From positions 10,604,001-10,668,000 of the forward strand of contig NC_088316.1 of assembly GCF_910592395.1 (NCBI RefSeq): a stretch of 64,000 nt of DNA. Direction: 5' to 3'. Positions 1 through 7,495 of this stretch are shown here, piece by piece. Position 1 is the first letter of the stretch, and each line of letters starts with the position of its first letter. Source of the stretch: Lineus longissimus (taxonomy: Eukaryota; Nemertea; Pilidiophora; Heteronemertea; Lineidae). The position numbers were made by a program, and so were the translations under genes. The notes beneath the pieces were generated by a model. That model saw only the letters and a list, made by a program, of their open reading frames with translations. It made no database searches and had not been told where the DNA came from.

Positions 1-3000
1 CATTCCTGGCTCTCTCCCCGTCCGATACAAATTCAATTTCAACCCTGTTCCTTACATTCTCACAAGTTTTTCCATAGAACGCATTGTTCATCAGTTTAAA
101 ATAGTCTTTCTCAAAATCAGTCTTAGAGTCCATACGTCTTTTAGTGTTAAAATCAATGTATGGTGCTAACCACTTTGATTGTTTAAAGCTTATCACTGAA
201 TGAACCCTCTTAAGTACCATTCCGTGCTTTAGGTAAAATTGTAGCATTCTGTAATGCACTATGTAATTAGTTTTATCCTTTTGTGTTAGTATTAGTTTCT
301 CTACATTTGATCTTTTATCATCGCCCAGTAACTCTCTCTGGTAAGGACTTAATTCATCATCTTCAATAAAGAGAGATTCGGGACAGAATGGAAAGTTCCT
401 TGACTTAAATTTAATATTTCCTGGATACTCCAAATCAACCTCTAAAAAGTAGCCTACTTCACTATCACTTGGAATTGCCATAATCTGCTCTTTACTGATA
501 ACATTCATGTTAAGTCGAACCTTGTTCTCTGGACTTTGTCCTAGTCGAGCTTTGTCCTGAGAGCATAGCTCGAGTGGATCAATATCTATCATTTCAAAAC
601 TACCATAGGGTTGAGGTTCCATCATGGACCAGCGGTAGAGATTATTTGCGTCTATGTAGAGTAGTTTGTGGTGTTCATCTGCCTTTACATGTCTTGTTCC
701 CATAACACCCGAAATTCCACCTCGTATTGCTTTCTCAAAAGTAAGTAAGATGTTGGTATCAGTCAGTAGTTCTAGGTTTATTCCTGTGTACTTCAAACCA
801 GCTTGCCAGGTTAGGCCTGGTGCCGAGTAACAGTGACAGGGATCTATCTGAAAGTAGTTCAAATTGACATCCCTGAATTTCTCAAATAAATCAGCTAAAA
901 GGATCACATCAGTTTTGAGGTAGAGGTCAATGAACTCACCGTGATTCCTGATCTTGAAATGATCCCATATTACCTTAGCCTCATCATAGGCAGAATCAGG
1001 TGCCATTTCATTTTTCAATTCGTCAAAAAACATAGACTTTTCTAGGTAAGTAACATTGTAGCTTTCATGTGATGTGTAAAAAGAGTAAGGTACTGAACCC
1101 TTCTTCCTCAATAGCTTAAAGTCAGTGGTATTTGGGAACAGCTGTCTGGTAATTTTAAAATCATCATCCAACATTGATTTGGTTATGTTGTCTAAACTGG
1201 ACTGCAGGAATCTGTACGAGTCCAAAAACCTGAAACAACCGAACTGAAATGAAATGTATTCCTCTGATGTTTTGGCAAGTATTTTCAGTTTCTTGTACTT
1301 CGGTAGCTTATTCATTAATTCTTTAATAAATAAGTGAGAATCGTAATTACTGAGATTGTGAAAAAACACTGGAACAAACATAGCTTTCTTTTCATTCAAA
1401 TTACACGAGTTGTGAGCAGCACCTTGATATCTACCACAGTAGTGATCATGATCCTTGACCTTGTCATAACCCAAAAGTTGATTACAATAGTAACAATGTG
1501 TTTCTAATTGATATTTATGCCAGTCGGACTTCGTCCTGAGAGCAGAGCTCGAGTCTTCATCTGTCATTGTTAGAGGAAAGTTACAGTTCAATAAATTAGA
1601 GAATTGTTCTTCCATCCTGATTAACCAATTACAGAACACATCTACAACATCAGCACCCCTGTGAGACACATACTGGCTACTGTAAAGGTGTGTGTAGTCT
1701 GAGTGAACATAAACACCAACAGCTGATGCATTTTGTTTAAAAAGTTTCTTTGAACTCGGTTCTTTCATCATAGGTGGCTCTACTGATACTACTGGTATGT
1801 TGCCTTCGGCAGAAGAACAAGGTTCGCTTATCGCTTCGAAATCAGCATAGATCACAAACGGAACTCTATTTTTGAATGAGTGTTTTTCAAATTTAATTTG
1901 TGACCATTTACTGTTAGGTGGAGGCAAAGTAATCTTACAGTAATCGTGTTCTCCACATTTCTTTTTATGTTTATCTAGTGTTGACTTCCTGTAAAAGTAA
2001 TTCATGCATCTCCTGCAAAGATACACTCTATGAGCTAGTGTCCTGAAGAAAAGATTGATGTCTCTTATGTACATGAAATGGTCCTTGAAATACAACAGAT
2101 CGATGACATCATCATCATCATAATTCTTGGACAGGTAGAGAGGTTCTAGTTTTGCCTCACATGTGCTCTTAGCCGATTCGTTCTCTAACTTGAACACATT
2201 AATTTTGAGATTATTATCACTCTCTATCTTAGGGATATCCTTTTGAATACATACAGGAAATGATTTGATTTTGATAACGGTAGTGATATTGAATGTACTC
2301 TCGAGCTCTGCTCTCAGGACAAAGTCCGTCTCTGGATTTTCTTTCAGATATTTAGCGGCCAATAAAGACCAGAGAAAACATTTATTGTCATTTGATTCCA
2401 CATTTATTACTGCTTTTGTTTTAAATGGTAATTTAGTGTAATGACCACCTTTACACCTCTTGTAAGAACAGATGGTCATGTTACAAGACTTTATTTTATT
2501 TAAAGTAAGTCCAGAACCTTGAAAGTACCTTTCCTCAATCTGTGTCTTAATGTAGTTTAACTGGTTGGTTATGGCATAAATTGCCTGGTTCCTTGAAATT
2601 ATGCTTTCCATTGGAGACTGTATGGGGTGTGTTACACTTTCACCCTGACGATCAAACTGAGCAAATACTGATATGCTAATTTTGTGATGGTAATCATTGA
2701 GTTGAAATAATACCTCCTCTAATTTATCTCTGTATTCATACACTTGTTTAGCTTCTCTGTCAATCTTCAAACTAATGGTGACTACAGGCTTGCCAAATTG
2801 TTTTACTATTTCTATTCCACTCACTTTCTTTATGCCATCTAGCTCATTTTCCTCAAATGCAAGTTTCTTATCCATAGTTTTAGGGATCAGTGATGGGGCT
2901 CGGGGTTGAGCAATAGGGACATAATCCGGATTTAATTTACTTAAGTGACCTTTGGTTCTCCTGTGAATAGCCATATTATTGTAGGATATGTACTTGTCAC

Positions 3001-3037
3001 ATGTAGTGCAAAGTATTTTCTGATTCTTATCAGTCAT
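1..3037 (-). CDS. Type-B DNA polymerase, protein-primed class (C-terminus beyond window)
   Basis: An open frame of 1,012 codons runs from the ATG at 3037 down to the window edge without a stop. It should replicate the element's linear DNA from a terminal protein primer. Visible parts: a C2H2-like finger near the N-terminus (Cys-x2-Cys, His-x5-His); another Cys/His finger; a D-F-E exonuclease motif I near residue 398; an H-N-L-x2-Y-D exonuclease II motif near 565; a DHDH-type zinc/HNH-like cluster near 530; Y-L-K-T-D exonuclease III near 705; polymerase motif A (D-A-N-N-L-Y) near 800; and motif B (N-N-A-F-Y-G-K-T) near 985. The catalytic motif C would lie past the edge. Peptides coded by double-hairpin repeats sit at about residues 237-245, 496-504 and 822-840, all between motifs. 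The upstream gene starts 57 bp away in the opposite direction. Confidence 0.88.
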   Translation of the reverse strand, partial: MTDKNQKILCTTCDKYISYNNMAIHRRTKGHLSKLNPDYVPIAQPRAPSLIPKTMDKKLAFEENELDGIKKVSGIEIVKQFGKPVVTISLKIDREAKQVYEYRDKLEEVLFQLNDYHHKISISVFAQFDRQGESVTHPIQSPMESIISRNQAIYAITNQLNYIKTQIEERYFQGSGLTLNKIKSCNMTICSYKRCKGGHYTKLPFKTKAVINVESNDNKCFLWSLLAAKYLKENPETDFVLRAELESTFNITTVIKIKSFPVCIQKDIPKIESDNNLKINVFKLENESAKSTCEAKLEPLYLSKNYDDDDVIDLLYFKDHFMYIRDINLFFRTLAHRVYLCRRCMNYFYRKSTLDKHKKKCGEHDYCKITLPPPNSKWSQIKFEKHSFKNRVPFVIYADFEAISEPCSSAEGNIPVVSVEPPMMKEPSSKKLFKQNASAVGVYVHSDYTHLYSSQYVSHRGADVVDVFCNWLIRMEEQFSNLLNCNFPLTMTDEDSSSALRTKSDWHKYQLETHCYYCNQLLGYDKVKDHDHYCGRYQGAAHNSCNLNEKKAMFVPVFFHNLSNYDSHLFIKELMNKLPKYKKLKILAKTSEEYISFQFGCFRFLDSYRFLQSSLDNITKSMLDDDFKITRQLFPNTTDFKLLRKKGSVPYSFYTSHESYNVTYLEKSMFFDELKNEMAPDSAYDEAKVIWDHFKIRNHGEFIDLYLKTDVILLADLFEKFRDVNLNYFQIDPCHCYSAPGLTWQAGLKYTGINLELLTDTNILLTFEKAIRGGISGVMGTRHVKADEHHKLLYIDANNLYRWSMMEPQPYGSFEMIDIDPLELCSQDKARLGQSPENKVRLNMNVISKEQIMAIPSDSEVGYFLEVDLEYPGNIKFKSRNFPFCPESLFIEDDELSPYQRELLGDDKRSNVEKLILTQKDKTNYIVHYRMLQFYLKHGMVLKRVHSVISFKQSKWLAPYIDFNTKRRMDSKTDFEKDYFKLMNNAFYGKTCENVRNRVEIEFVSDGERARN
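517..571. repeat. Double-hairpin repeat, two opposed copies inside polymerase gene
   Basis: Copy at 517-541 is in plus orientation; its first stem is GAAC/GTTC instead of the usual GAGC/GCTC, a paired change that keeps the stem. Five bases later a minus-orientation copy (547-571) has an intact GAGC/GCTC stem but a damaged second stem. Both are read through in frame by the polymerase. Confidence 0.8.
1526..1550 (-). repeat. Double-hairpin repeat copy inside polymerase gene
   Basis: Perfect stems (GAGC/GCTC and GGAC/GTCC), spacer TCA, read on the minus strand as S-S-A-L-R-T-K-S-D in the polymerase frame, next to the DHDH zinc cluster. Confidence 0.88.
2303..2327 (+). repeat. Double-hairpin repeat copy inside polymerase gene
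   Basis: Perfect stems. The polymerase reads it in antisense as D-F-V-L-R-A-E-L. In this frame an ATA loop would create a TAG stop; this copy has a TCT loop (AGA on the coding strand), which stays open. Confidence 0.88.
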
Positions 3038-3093
3038 TCTATTTATTAGATTAAAATTTATTAAATTCAATAAATATCTTGAATTAAATAGAA
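3038..3093. promoter_or_regulatory. Putative bidirectional promoter
   Basis: This 56-bp gap, almost entirely A and T, is all that separates the start of the polymerase gene (minus) from the start of the 319-aa gene (plus), so it must hold control signals for both. It includes repeated AATAAA/TTTATT-like words on both strands. No specific box can be assigned. Confidence 0.35.
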
Positions 3094-4053
3094 ATGGACT
3101 TCATAATCAATGAACAAGAATGTAATGAAGCCAAATTTGAGTACTACTTAACAGACCAATTAGACATAAAATCCATTACTTTGAAATCGATAACCTTTTA
3201 CAATTCATGGTGGACAGGTGATTTTCTACCAGAGGGAGTAAGGATTTTCTCATTTCTAGTCGAAATAACCAGAATTACAAAACATGAGCCCTTAGATAAA
3301 AAATTATGGTGTAGGACATTATTTGCTCCTGGACTTGAAACAGATGAAAAGGAAGCACTTGAAAAGGAAGTCATGAAAATTTGCGAACGGCATTTGGAAA
3401 ATGATTCTACCACAACTAAAGACACCATTACTCAATACACATTTCCATACTCTCGACATTTTAGTTTAAGTGAGTTTTGTGAGGTATGGCAAAAACACAT
3501 AAAAGAAATTGGAGTAAGCCATGTGAAAATTTACTGTGATAACAATAATTACATAACCCTTGAACTTACAGAGGATAAAGAGTACCCTCTGAAAGTAGAC
3601 AAGTTAGATAAAAATGAAAAAATCAAGATTGAGAGAAACACAGAAGGTTTTCAAATAAGCAAAACCATAAGAGTGGTGATAGAAAAACAGCTCACAGTGG
3701 TGAATGAGTGGTTTGGCTTTAAGCAAACTAAATTCACCAAGAAAGGAAAATACTACTCCACAAGACCACTCAACTTTTACAGGAAATATCTATTCCTGCA
3801 AGCTAATTTGGTTGACAAAGCTAAGACCCTCTACAACAATAAACCATCTAACATTTTCTGCATCATACCTGTAGAAGATGGTGACCAAATAAAAATGCAG
3901 CGATACGAACCGAATTGTAAGAAAACGATAAATAAGTGTACTAATCACATAAAATTCGAAATCACTGATGAGAATGGTAAGCTAGTTAATTTCAGGGGAA
4001 CAGAGGTTTCTTTAGAGTTAAGAATCGAGCTTTGCTCTCAAGACGAAGTCTGA
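3094..4053 (+). CDS. 319-aa element protein, possible virion structural protein
   Basis: This is the only plus-strand gene of the element. No signal peptide or membrane segment is evident; the sequence is rich in alternating hydrophobic residues suggesting beta strands. The C-terminal third has a phrase (L-F-L-Q-A-N-L-V-D) followed by a D-E-N-G-K strand-turn pattern resembling the end of penton-like or minor-capsid proteins of Maverick/adintovirus elements. That is a remembered resemblance, not a search result. The last eight or so codons, including the TGA stop, are supplied by a double-hairpin repeat copy (4027-4051), so the natural C-terminus has been replaced or extended. It could equally be an unrelated accessory protein. 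Confidence 0.6.
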   Translation: MDFIINEQECNEAKFEYYLTDQLDIKSITLKSITFYNSWWTGDFLPEGVRIFSFLVEITRITKHEPLDKKLWCRTLFAPGLETDEKEALEKEVMKICERHLENDSTTTKDTITQYTFPYSRHFSLSEFCEVWQKHIKEIGVSHVKIYCDNNNYITLELTEDKEYPLKVDKLDKNEKIKIERNTEGFQISKTIRVVIEKQLTVVNEWFGFKQTKFTKKGKYYSTRPLNFYRKYLFLQANLVDKAKTLYNNKPSNIFCIIPVEDGDQIKMQRYEPNCKKTINKCTNHIKFEITDENGKLVNFRGTEVSLELRIELCSQDEV

Positions 4054-4111
4054 CTGAGACAAGGTCCAGAGAACAAAGCTTGACTCGAGCAGAGCTCTCA
4101 AGACGAAGTCG
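4027..4111. repeat. Cluster of three double-hairpin copies at end of the 319-aa gene
   Basis: Copies at 4027-4051 (plus; second stem AGAC/GTCT, a compensated change), 4057-4081 (minus, degenerate) and 4087-4111 (plus; second stem with one mismatch). The first copy provides the last codons and stop of the 319-aa gene. The other two fill the gap to the convergent 188-aa gene, where they could also act as transcription-termination hairpins. Confidence 0.8.
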
Positions 4112-4126
4112 GACCACCTGATGAGA

Positions 4127-4693
4127 TCATTCCATTAAAGGAATAGTACATTTCTTCTCTTTAACTACAGGTTTAACAAGAGGGTTAAGTCGGACTTCGT
4201 CCTGAGAGCATAGCTCGATTGATCCCTTCATGACTGCTTCATTCGGACTTTGTCCTGAGAGCATAGCTCGATTAGGACTACGTCCAGAGAACAAAGTTTG
4301 ATTCAAGCCTGATCGCTGCTCTTTACTTACTTTTTTAGGAAGTTTCTTAAACATAATGAATGTTGCTAAAATAACGGCACCTAAACCTAGTACATAGACA
4401 TAAGTATTACTACTAGATTCACGCAGTGATACATCAGTATTTTGAGATTGTGGTTCTTCTTCCTCTAATTCTTCTTCCTCCTTTTCCACAACTCTGTTGT
4501 TTGGTGAGGAGTCCTGTACTTTAAATGTCGTCTTATCCTTTTTTATCCTCTTAAATTCCTTAGATCTTCTACCCAGTTCTCTAGACCATGCTAATTGTTT
4601 CTCTGATCGAGGTTTCTTAGACACTGAAACTTTAGTCGGACTTTGTCCTGAGAGCATAGCTCGAGTAGTATCAGTTACAGTTTCAAGTTCCAT
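4127..4693 (-). CDS. 188-aa single-pass membrane protein with repeat-coded peptides
   Basis: The N-terminal half is basic (K/R-rich at residues 27-58), followed by an acidic run of glutamates (70-80) and one hydrophobic membrane segment at about 98-115. The tail after it is basic. Peptides coded by the double-hairpin repeat occupy residues 11-20, about 133-150 (two back-to-back copies) and 159-168, in two different reading frames, so roughly a fifth of the protein is repeat-derived. No family recognised; the layout would suit a small virion or host-membrane protein. It lies 50 bp downstream of the 283-aa gene on the same strand. Confidence 0.6.
   Translation of the reverse strand: MELETVTDTTRAMLSGQSPTKVSVSKKPRSEKQLAWSRELGRRSKEFKRIKKDKTTFKVQDSSPNNRVVEKEEEELEEEEPQSQNTDVSLRESSSNTYVYVLGLGAVILATFIMFKKLPKKVSKEQRSGLNQTLFSGRSPNRAMLSGQSPNEAVMKGSIELCSQDEVRLNPLVKPVVKEKKCTIPLME
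4192..4299 (-). repeat. Three double-hairpin copies in the 188-aa gene
   Basis: Copies at 4192-4216, 4245-4269 and 4275-4299, all in the same orientation. The last two are adjacent with a 30-bp period. The third has a TAC loop and a GAAC/GTTT stem (one G-T wobble), spacer variant AGA. They are read in two different frames of the same protein. Confidence 0.85.
4638..4662 (-). repeat. Double-hairpin copy at N-terminus of the 188-aa gene
   Basis: Perfect stems, loops AAA and TAT on the coding strand. It codes A-M-L-S-G-Q-S-P-T at residues 12-20. Confidence 0.85.
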
Positions 4694-4742
4694 TTATCTT
4701 GGCCGAATTTAATTCGAACTATGTTCTCATAACCAGGTTAAT

Positions 4743-5594
4743 TTAGTCTTCTTTATCATCACTACCTGTGATATCTAGACTTTCATCTATTGATTTGTCA
4801 CATTCAGAGACAGTCATATTTGGTTTATTCATATTTGATGCAGTCATACTCGATGCAGTCATAGATGATTCCTCATGACAATGACCTAAAGTAATAAGTG
4901 TTGTTGAGGCAAGTGCAGTTAATGGTCCCATTCTCAAACTCAACCATCCAAGCCATTTATCCAACTCGTTAGTTATCAAATAATCATTTCTAAGATCATG
5001 ATAAAGATTATCTTCATCATCTATTGGTAATAACCACCTTGATAATTTAGTGTAAGCTTTAATTACTGTCTTACCCAAAGAATCATTAAGTCTTGCAGCC
5101 ATCTTTGTTTCATACATTCTATGGTGTTTTAAGATTTCTTTTTCAGTCATATTATCTAAGTCATTAAAAGTTATTTGTTTATTAAGGAAATCCTTGCTTT
5201 TACCAGTTGCAACTAGAATCTCTAAGTCTTGTTTGGCTTTAAGGCCACTATCAGTCAAATAGTTCAAATTTTGTTGATTGCTAGTCGGACTTTGTCCTGA
5301 GAGCGTAGCTCGAGTTGAGCCTAGTTGGCAACTAGAATTGACTATTCCTTGACTGGGATTAACTATTCCTTGACTAGGATTAACAAAATTTGAACTATTC
5401 AACTGCTTGTTTGAAACTTGTTGATTTGTAGAGCAGTTCTGTTGAAAGTTAGTTCTGTTTTGTTGGTAACTACCAGTGTTCTGTTGGTTAGAAGCCCCAA
5501 CTCGAGCTAAGCTCTCAGGACTCATAACACCAATCTGTTTCATCTGTTGTTCAATCACTGCAGATGTCTGACTATTCATTTGCTGATTATTCAT
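4743..5594 (-). CDS. 283-aa protein with Q/N-rich N-terminus
   Basis: The first 80 residues are dominated by Gln, Asn and Ser, with two copies of a P-S-Q-G-I-V-N unit, giving a low-complexity, probably disordered or prion-like arm. A more ordered, charged region follows (about 105-220), with a mildly hydrophobic stretch near 215-235 and an acidic tail. Two repeat-coded peptides are present: a partial one near residue 27 (M-S-P-E-S-L-A-R) and a full one near residue 97 (L-S-G-Q-S-P-T). Function unknown. Same strand as its neighbours; the gap to the 320-aa gene is about 50 bp. Confidence 0.6.
   Translation of the reverse strand: MNNQQMNSQTSAVIEQQMKQIGVMSPESLARVGASNQQNTGSYQQNRTNFQQNCSTNQQVSNKQLNSSNFVNPSQGIVNPSQGIVNSSCQLGSTRATLSGQSPTSNQQNLNYLTDSGLKAKQDLEILVATGKSKDFLNKQITFNDLDNMTEKEILKHHRMYETKMAARLNDSLGKTVIKAYTKLSRWLLPIDDEDNLYHDLRNDYLITNELDKWLGWLSLRMGPLTALASTTLITLGHCHEESSMTASSMTASNMNKPNMTVSECDKSIDESLDITGSDDKED
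5287..5311 (-). repeat. Double-hairpin copy in the 283-aa gene
   Basis: Perfect stems with a GTA first-hairpin loop on plus. Read as R-A-T-L-S-G-Q-S-P-T. Confidence 0.85.
5504..5521 (+). repeat. Partial double-hairpin copy (first hairpin only) in the 283-aa gene
   Basis: GAGC-TAA-GCTC, TCA spacer and the GGAC half of the second stem are present; the closing half is lost. Still read in frame. Confidence 0.65.
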
Positions 5595-5645
5595 TTAAAA
5601 TTATGGAAAAATGACTGTTAAGTGCAAAATGCTGTTTTCACAACT

Positions 5646-6608
5646 TTATTGCATCTTAACACTAGATCGAGCTATGCTCTCAGGACGAAGTCCGGCTCGA
5701 GCTATGCTCTCAGGACGAAGTCCGGCTCGAGCTGTGCTCTCAGGACGAAGTCCGGCTGGTGTAAACTTAATATTACTGATGCAGTTAATGTCTCGATCTG
5801 CACTGGCACTCAGTAAAACGTCAAACTGCTTGTCAATATCCTGGTCATATTCCTTCTCAACCTTGTAATTCTGGAAGAAAATACTTTGAGTGAAATCATA
5901 CCATAATATCTCCAAATCATTTACTCGCTCCTTGTTGGTTAAAAAAGGTGTAAATATTACATAATCGATTTTCAGCGTTTTAAAGGCTTGGTGTAAAAAT
6001 ACCTTGTAGTTAATGGTGACCTTGACACCACAGTAATGCAGAAATCTAAGGAAAGCATAGTACACTAGTCTAAGGTCAGTGATATTCTCATCGGTTAATT
6101 GCGGTTTACCAATTGCCCTGTTAATAAATTCAATGGCAAGAAACCAATCATATTCCTCACAGTGAAATTTAAAAAGCATGGCTTCACCATGTAACCCTTG
6201 GTTACAAAACTTAGAGGGGAGAGTGTTAATACCCATTTTTAGGGCTGACTGAAGAGTATTTTCATATCTCTGCTTACTAAGACATTTTCTGTGACTTGAA
6301 AAGTAGCACTGTAAATACCCTTCCACAAAGTCCTTTAAATACTTAACTGCCGATTCGGACAGCCGACTCCATCCAAGTTTTCTTAGAATACTGTCAAAGT
6401 AACGTGTCTTGTTGTCAATATTGATCTCAAGAGTTTTAAAATCATCGTCGTAAGTAGTCGAATTGCAATTGGTGCAGAATTGATACTTCACAGTTTTAGC
6501 TGCGTACCTTGCTGAATTCAAGTTTTTTTGATACTCAAAAAGTGTCCACCTTTTACAATTACGGCAGAATTGAGCATTAGTGTTGGTACTGACGTCATAT
6601 TCTTTCAT
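5646..6608 (-). CDS. 320-aa zinc-ribbon protein, possibly TFIIB-like
   Basis: The N-terminus has a four-cysteine zinc ribbon (C15-x2-C18 and C45-x2-C48) followed by about 220 residues predicted as mostly helical, an order that recalls transcription factor IIB (ribbon plus cyclin-like helices). The resemblance is architectural only; I see no diagnostic cyclin-box residues. If right, it would direct transcription of the element's own genes. The C-terminus consists of three consecutive in-frame copies of a 10-residue repeat-coded peptide (A-G-L-R-P-E-S-x-A-R), derived from a 3 x 30-bp tandem array at 5669-5753. A structure-based search (HHpred or a predicted fold) would settle the TFIIB idea. 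Confidence 0.6.
   Translation of the reverse strand: MKEYDVSTNTNAQFCRNCKRWTLFEYQKNLNSARYAAKTVKYQFCTNCNSTTYDDDFKTLEINIDNKTRYFDSILRKLGWSRLSESAVKYLKDFVEGYLQCYFSSHRKCLSKQRYENTLQSALKMGINTLPSKFCNQGLHGEAMLFKFHCEEYDWFLAIEFINRAIGKPQLTDENITDLRLVYYAFLRFLHYCGVKVTINYKVFLHQAFKTLKIDYVIFTPFLTNKERVNDLEILWYDFTQSIFFQNYKVEKEYDQDIDKQFDVLLSASADRDINCISNIKFTPAGLRPESTARAGLRPESIARAGLRPESIARSSVKMQ
5669..5753 (+). repeat. Tandem array of three double-hairpin copies
   Basis: Copies at 5669-5693, 5699-5723 and 5729-5753 with an exact 30-bp period (25-bp core plus 5 bp). They differ only in one loop base. Since 30 is divisible by three, the array gives an iterated 10-residue peptide at the C-terminus of the 320-aa gene. 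Confidence 0.92.
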
Positions 6609-6632
6609 TCTTGGCAGGACTACTTTGATTGT

Positions 6633-6875
6633 CTAAGTCGAGCTTTGCTCTCGGGACTTTGTCCTAGTCGGACTTCGTCCTGAGAGCTCTGCTCGAGTCA
6701 AGCTTTGCTCTCTGGACTTTGTCCTAGTCAGATTTCGTCCTGAGAGCTCTGCTCGATCCATAACCCTAGGACGAATGTATCCTTTAAGATTCTCATTGTT
6801 CCACTCGAGCTCTGCTCTCAGGACGAAGTCCGACTCACTAGAATAATAATCTTTTAATGAGATGTATTTATTCAT
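6633..6875 (-). CDS. 80-aa small protein built largely from repeat copies
   Basis: Only about 38 residues are unique; the rest is coded by five double-hairpin copies (6640-6754 and 6807-6831). The first copy gives D-F-V-L-R-A-E-L inside the N-terminal half, and the C-terminal half is a mixture of L-S-G-R-x-x-T-R and K-S-R-E-Q-S units. All five copies keep the frame open despite alternating orientation. It may be a real short gene progressively filled by insertions, or a frame that exists because the repeats are open. The gene starts 49 bp from the 133-aa gene on the same strand. Confidence 0.4.
   Translation of the reverse strand: MNKYISLKDYYSSESDFVLRAELEWNNENLKGYIRPRVMDRAELSGRNLTRTKSREQSLTRAELSGRSPTRTKSREQSST
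6640..6754. repeat. Cluster of four double-hairpin copies in alternating orientation
   Basis: 6640-6664 (plus, spacer TCG), 6670-6694 (minus), 6700-6724 (plus, one stem mismatch) and 6730-6754 (minus, one damaged stem), with a strict 30-bp step. The alternation makes longer-range palindromes between neighbours. All lie in the 80-aa gene. Confidence 0.85.
6807..6831 (+). repeat. Double-hairpin copy in the 80-aa gene
   Basis: Perfect stems, loops TCT and GAA. Read in antisense as S-D-F-V-L-R-A-E-L, the same frame as the 2303-2327 copy. Confidence 0.88.
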
Positions 6876-6923
6876 ATTTACATAATAATTATTTTTTTAA
6901 ACATTGTTTTGATAGAAGGTCAC

Positions 6924-7325
6924 CTAAGACCTTTTACGTGATTTTACTGTTTTACGTGATTTTAAGGCTTTAACACCCCCAATTAAACCATAAATTATGG
7001 AGCTCACAATAGCAATAACTGCTATGATCAGATGTTCGGCTAGAAAGCCAACAACTGCACCAATTGTTTTCAGGAGAAATGATACGATAGAACCGATGAT
7101 TCCCGGTAAAGCCGCAGCTGATTTCTTGGCTAGTTCTTTTAGCCATTCAGCAAACTTCTTGAGACCTTCTTTTACTTTATCTGGTATTGATGGTTTTGGT
7201 CCAGGTTCTGGTGTAGGTCCTGGAGTTGGGTCTGGTCCTGGTTCTGGTGTAGGTCCTGGAGTTGGGTCTGGTCCTGGAGTTGGTTTTACAGATTTAGTGG
7301 CACCACTTAAACAGGTAGCTGCCAT
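6924..7325 (-). CDS. 133-aa proline-rich, membrane-active-type protein
   Basis: Order of parts: a short N-terminus; a proline linker at about 17-43 made of PTPGP and PTPEPGP units; an amphipathic lysine-rich helix (about 47-68); two long hydrophobic stretches (about 70-118); and a basic tail ending in K/R/S. The layout resembles minor virion proteins that disrupt membranes, such as adenovirus pVI-type or small hydrophobic adintovirus proteins; this is inference from composition. No repeat copy is present. The proline linker comes from a short tandem DNA repeat at about 7200-7272. Confidence 0.6.
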   Translation of the reverse strand: MAATCLSGATKSVKPTPGPDPTPGPTPEPGPDPTPGPTPEPGPKPSIPDKVKEGLKKFAEWLKELAKKSAAALPGIIGSIVSFLLKTIGAVVGFLAEHLIIAVIAIVSSIIYGLIGGVKALKSRKTVKSRKRS

Positions 7326-7495
7326 ATAAAAGGTGTGGGTTGGGACGAGGCTGGCTTTTGCCAGTAAGATATCTTTGAATTCAGAGCTCCTGCCATTTGG
7401 GCCAGTTTATTCAAAATTACAAGAGTTTGAAAAGGCAGTTTTCAATGAAAAGTTGATACATTCATCATGAAGTTTCATGAAAGCCATATGCCCAC
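7326..7495. other. Intergenic gap in the element
   Basis: This 170-bp stretch separates the 434-aa and 133-aa genes and is the widest gap between genes in the element. It holds no reading frame of note and no double-hairpin copy. It may contain the promoter of the 133-aa gene. Confidence 0.3.
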
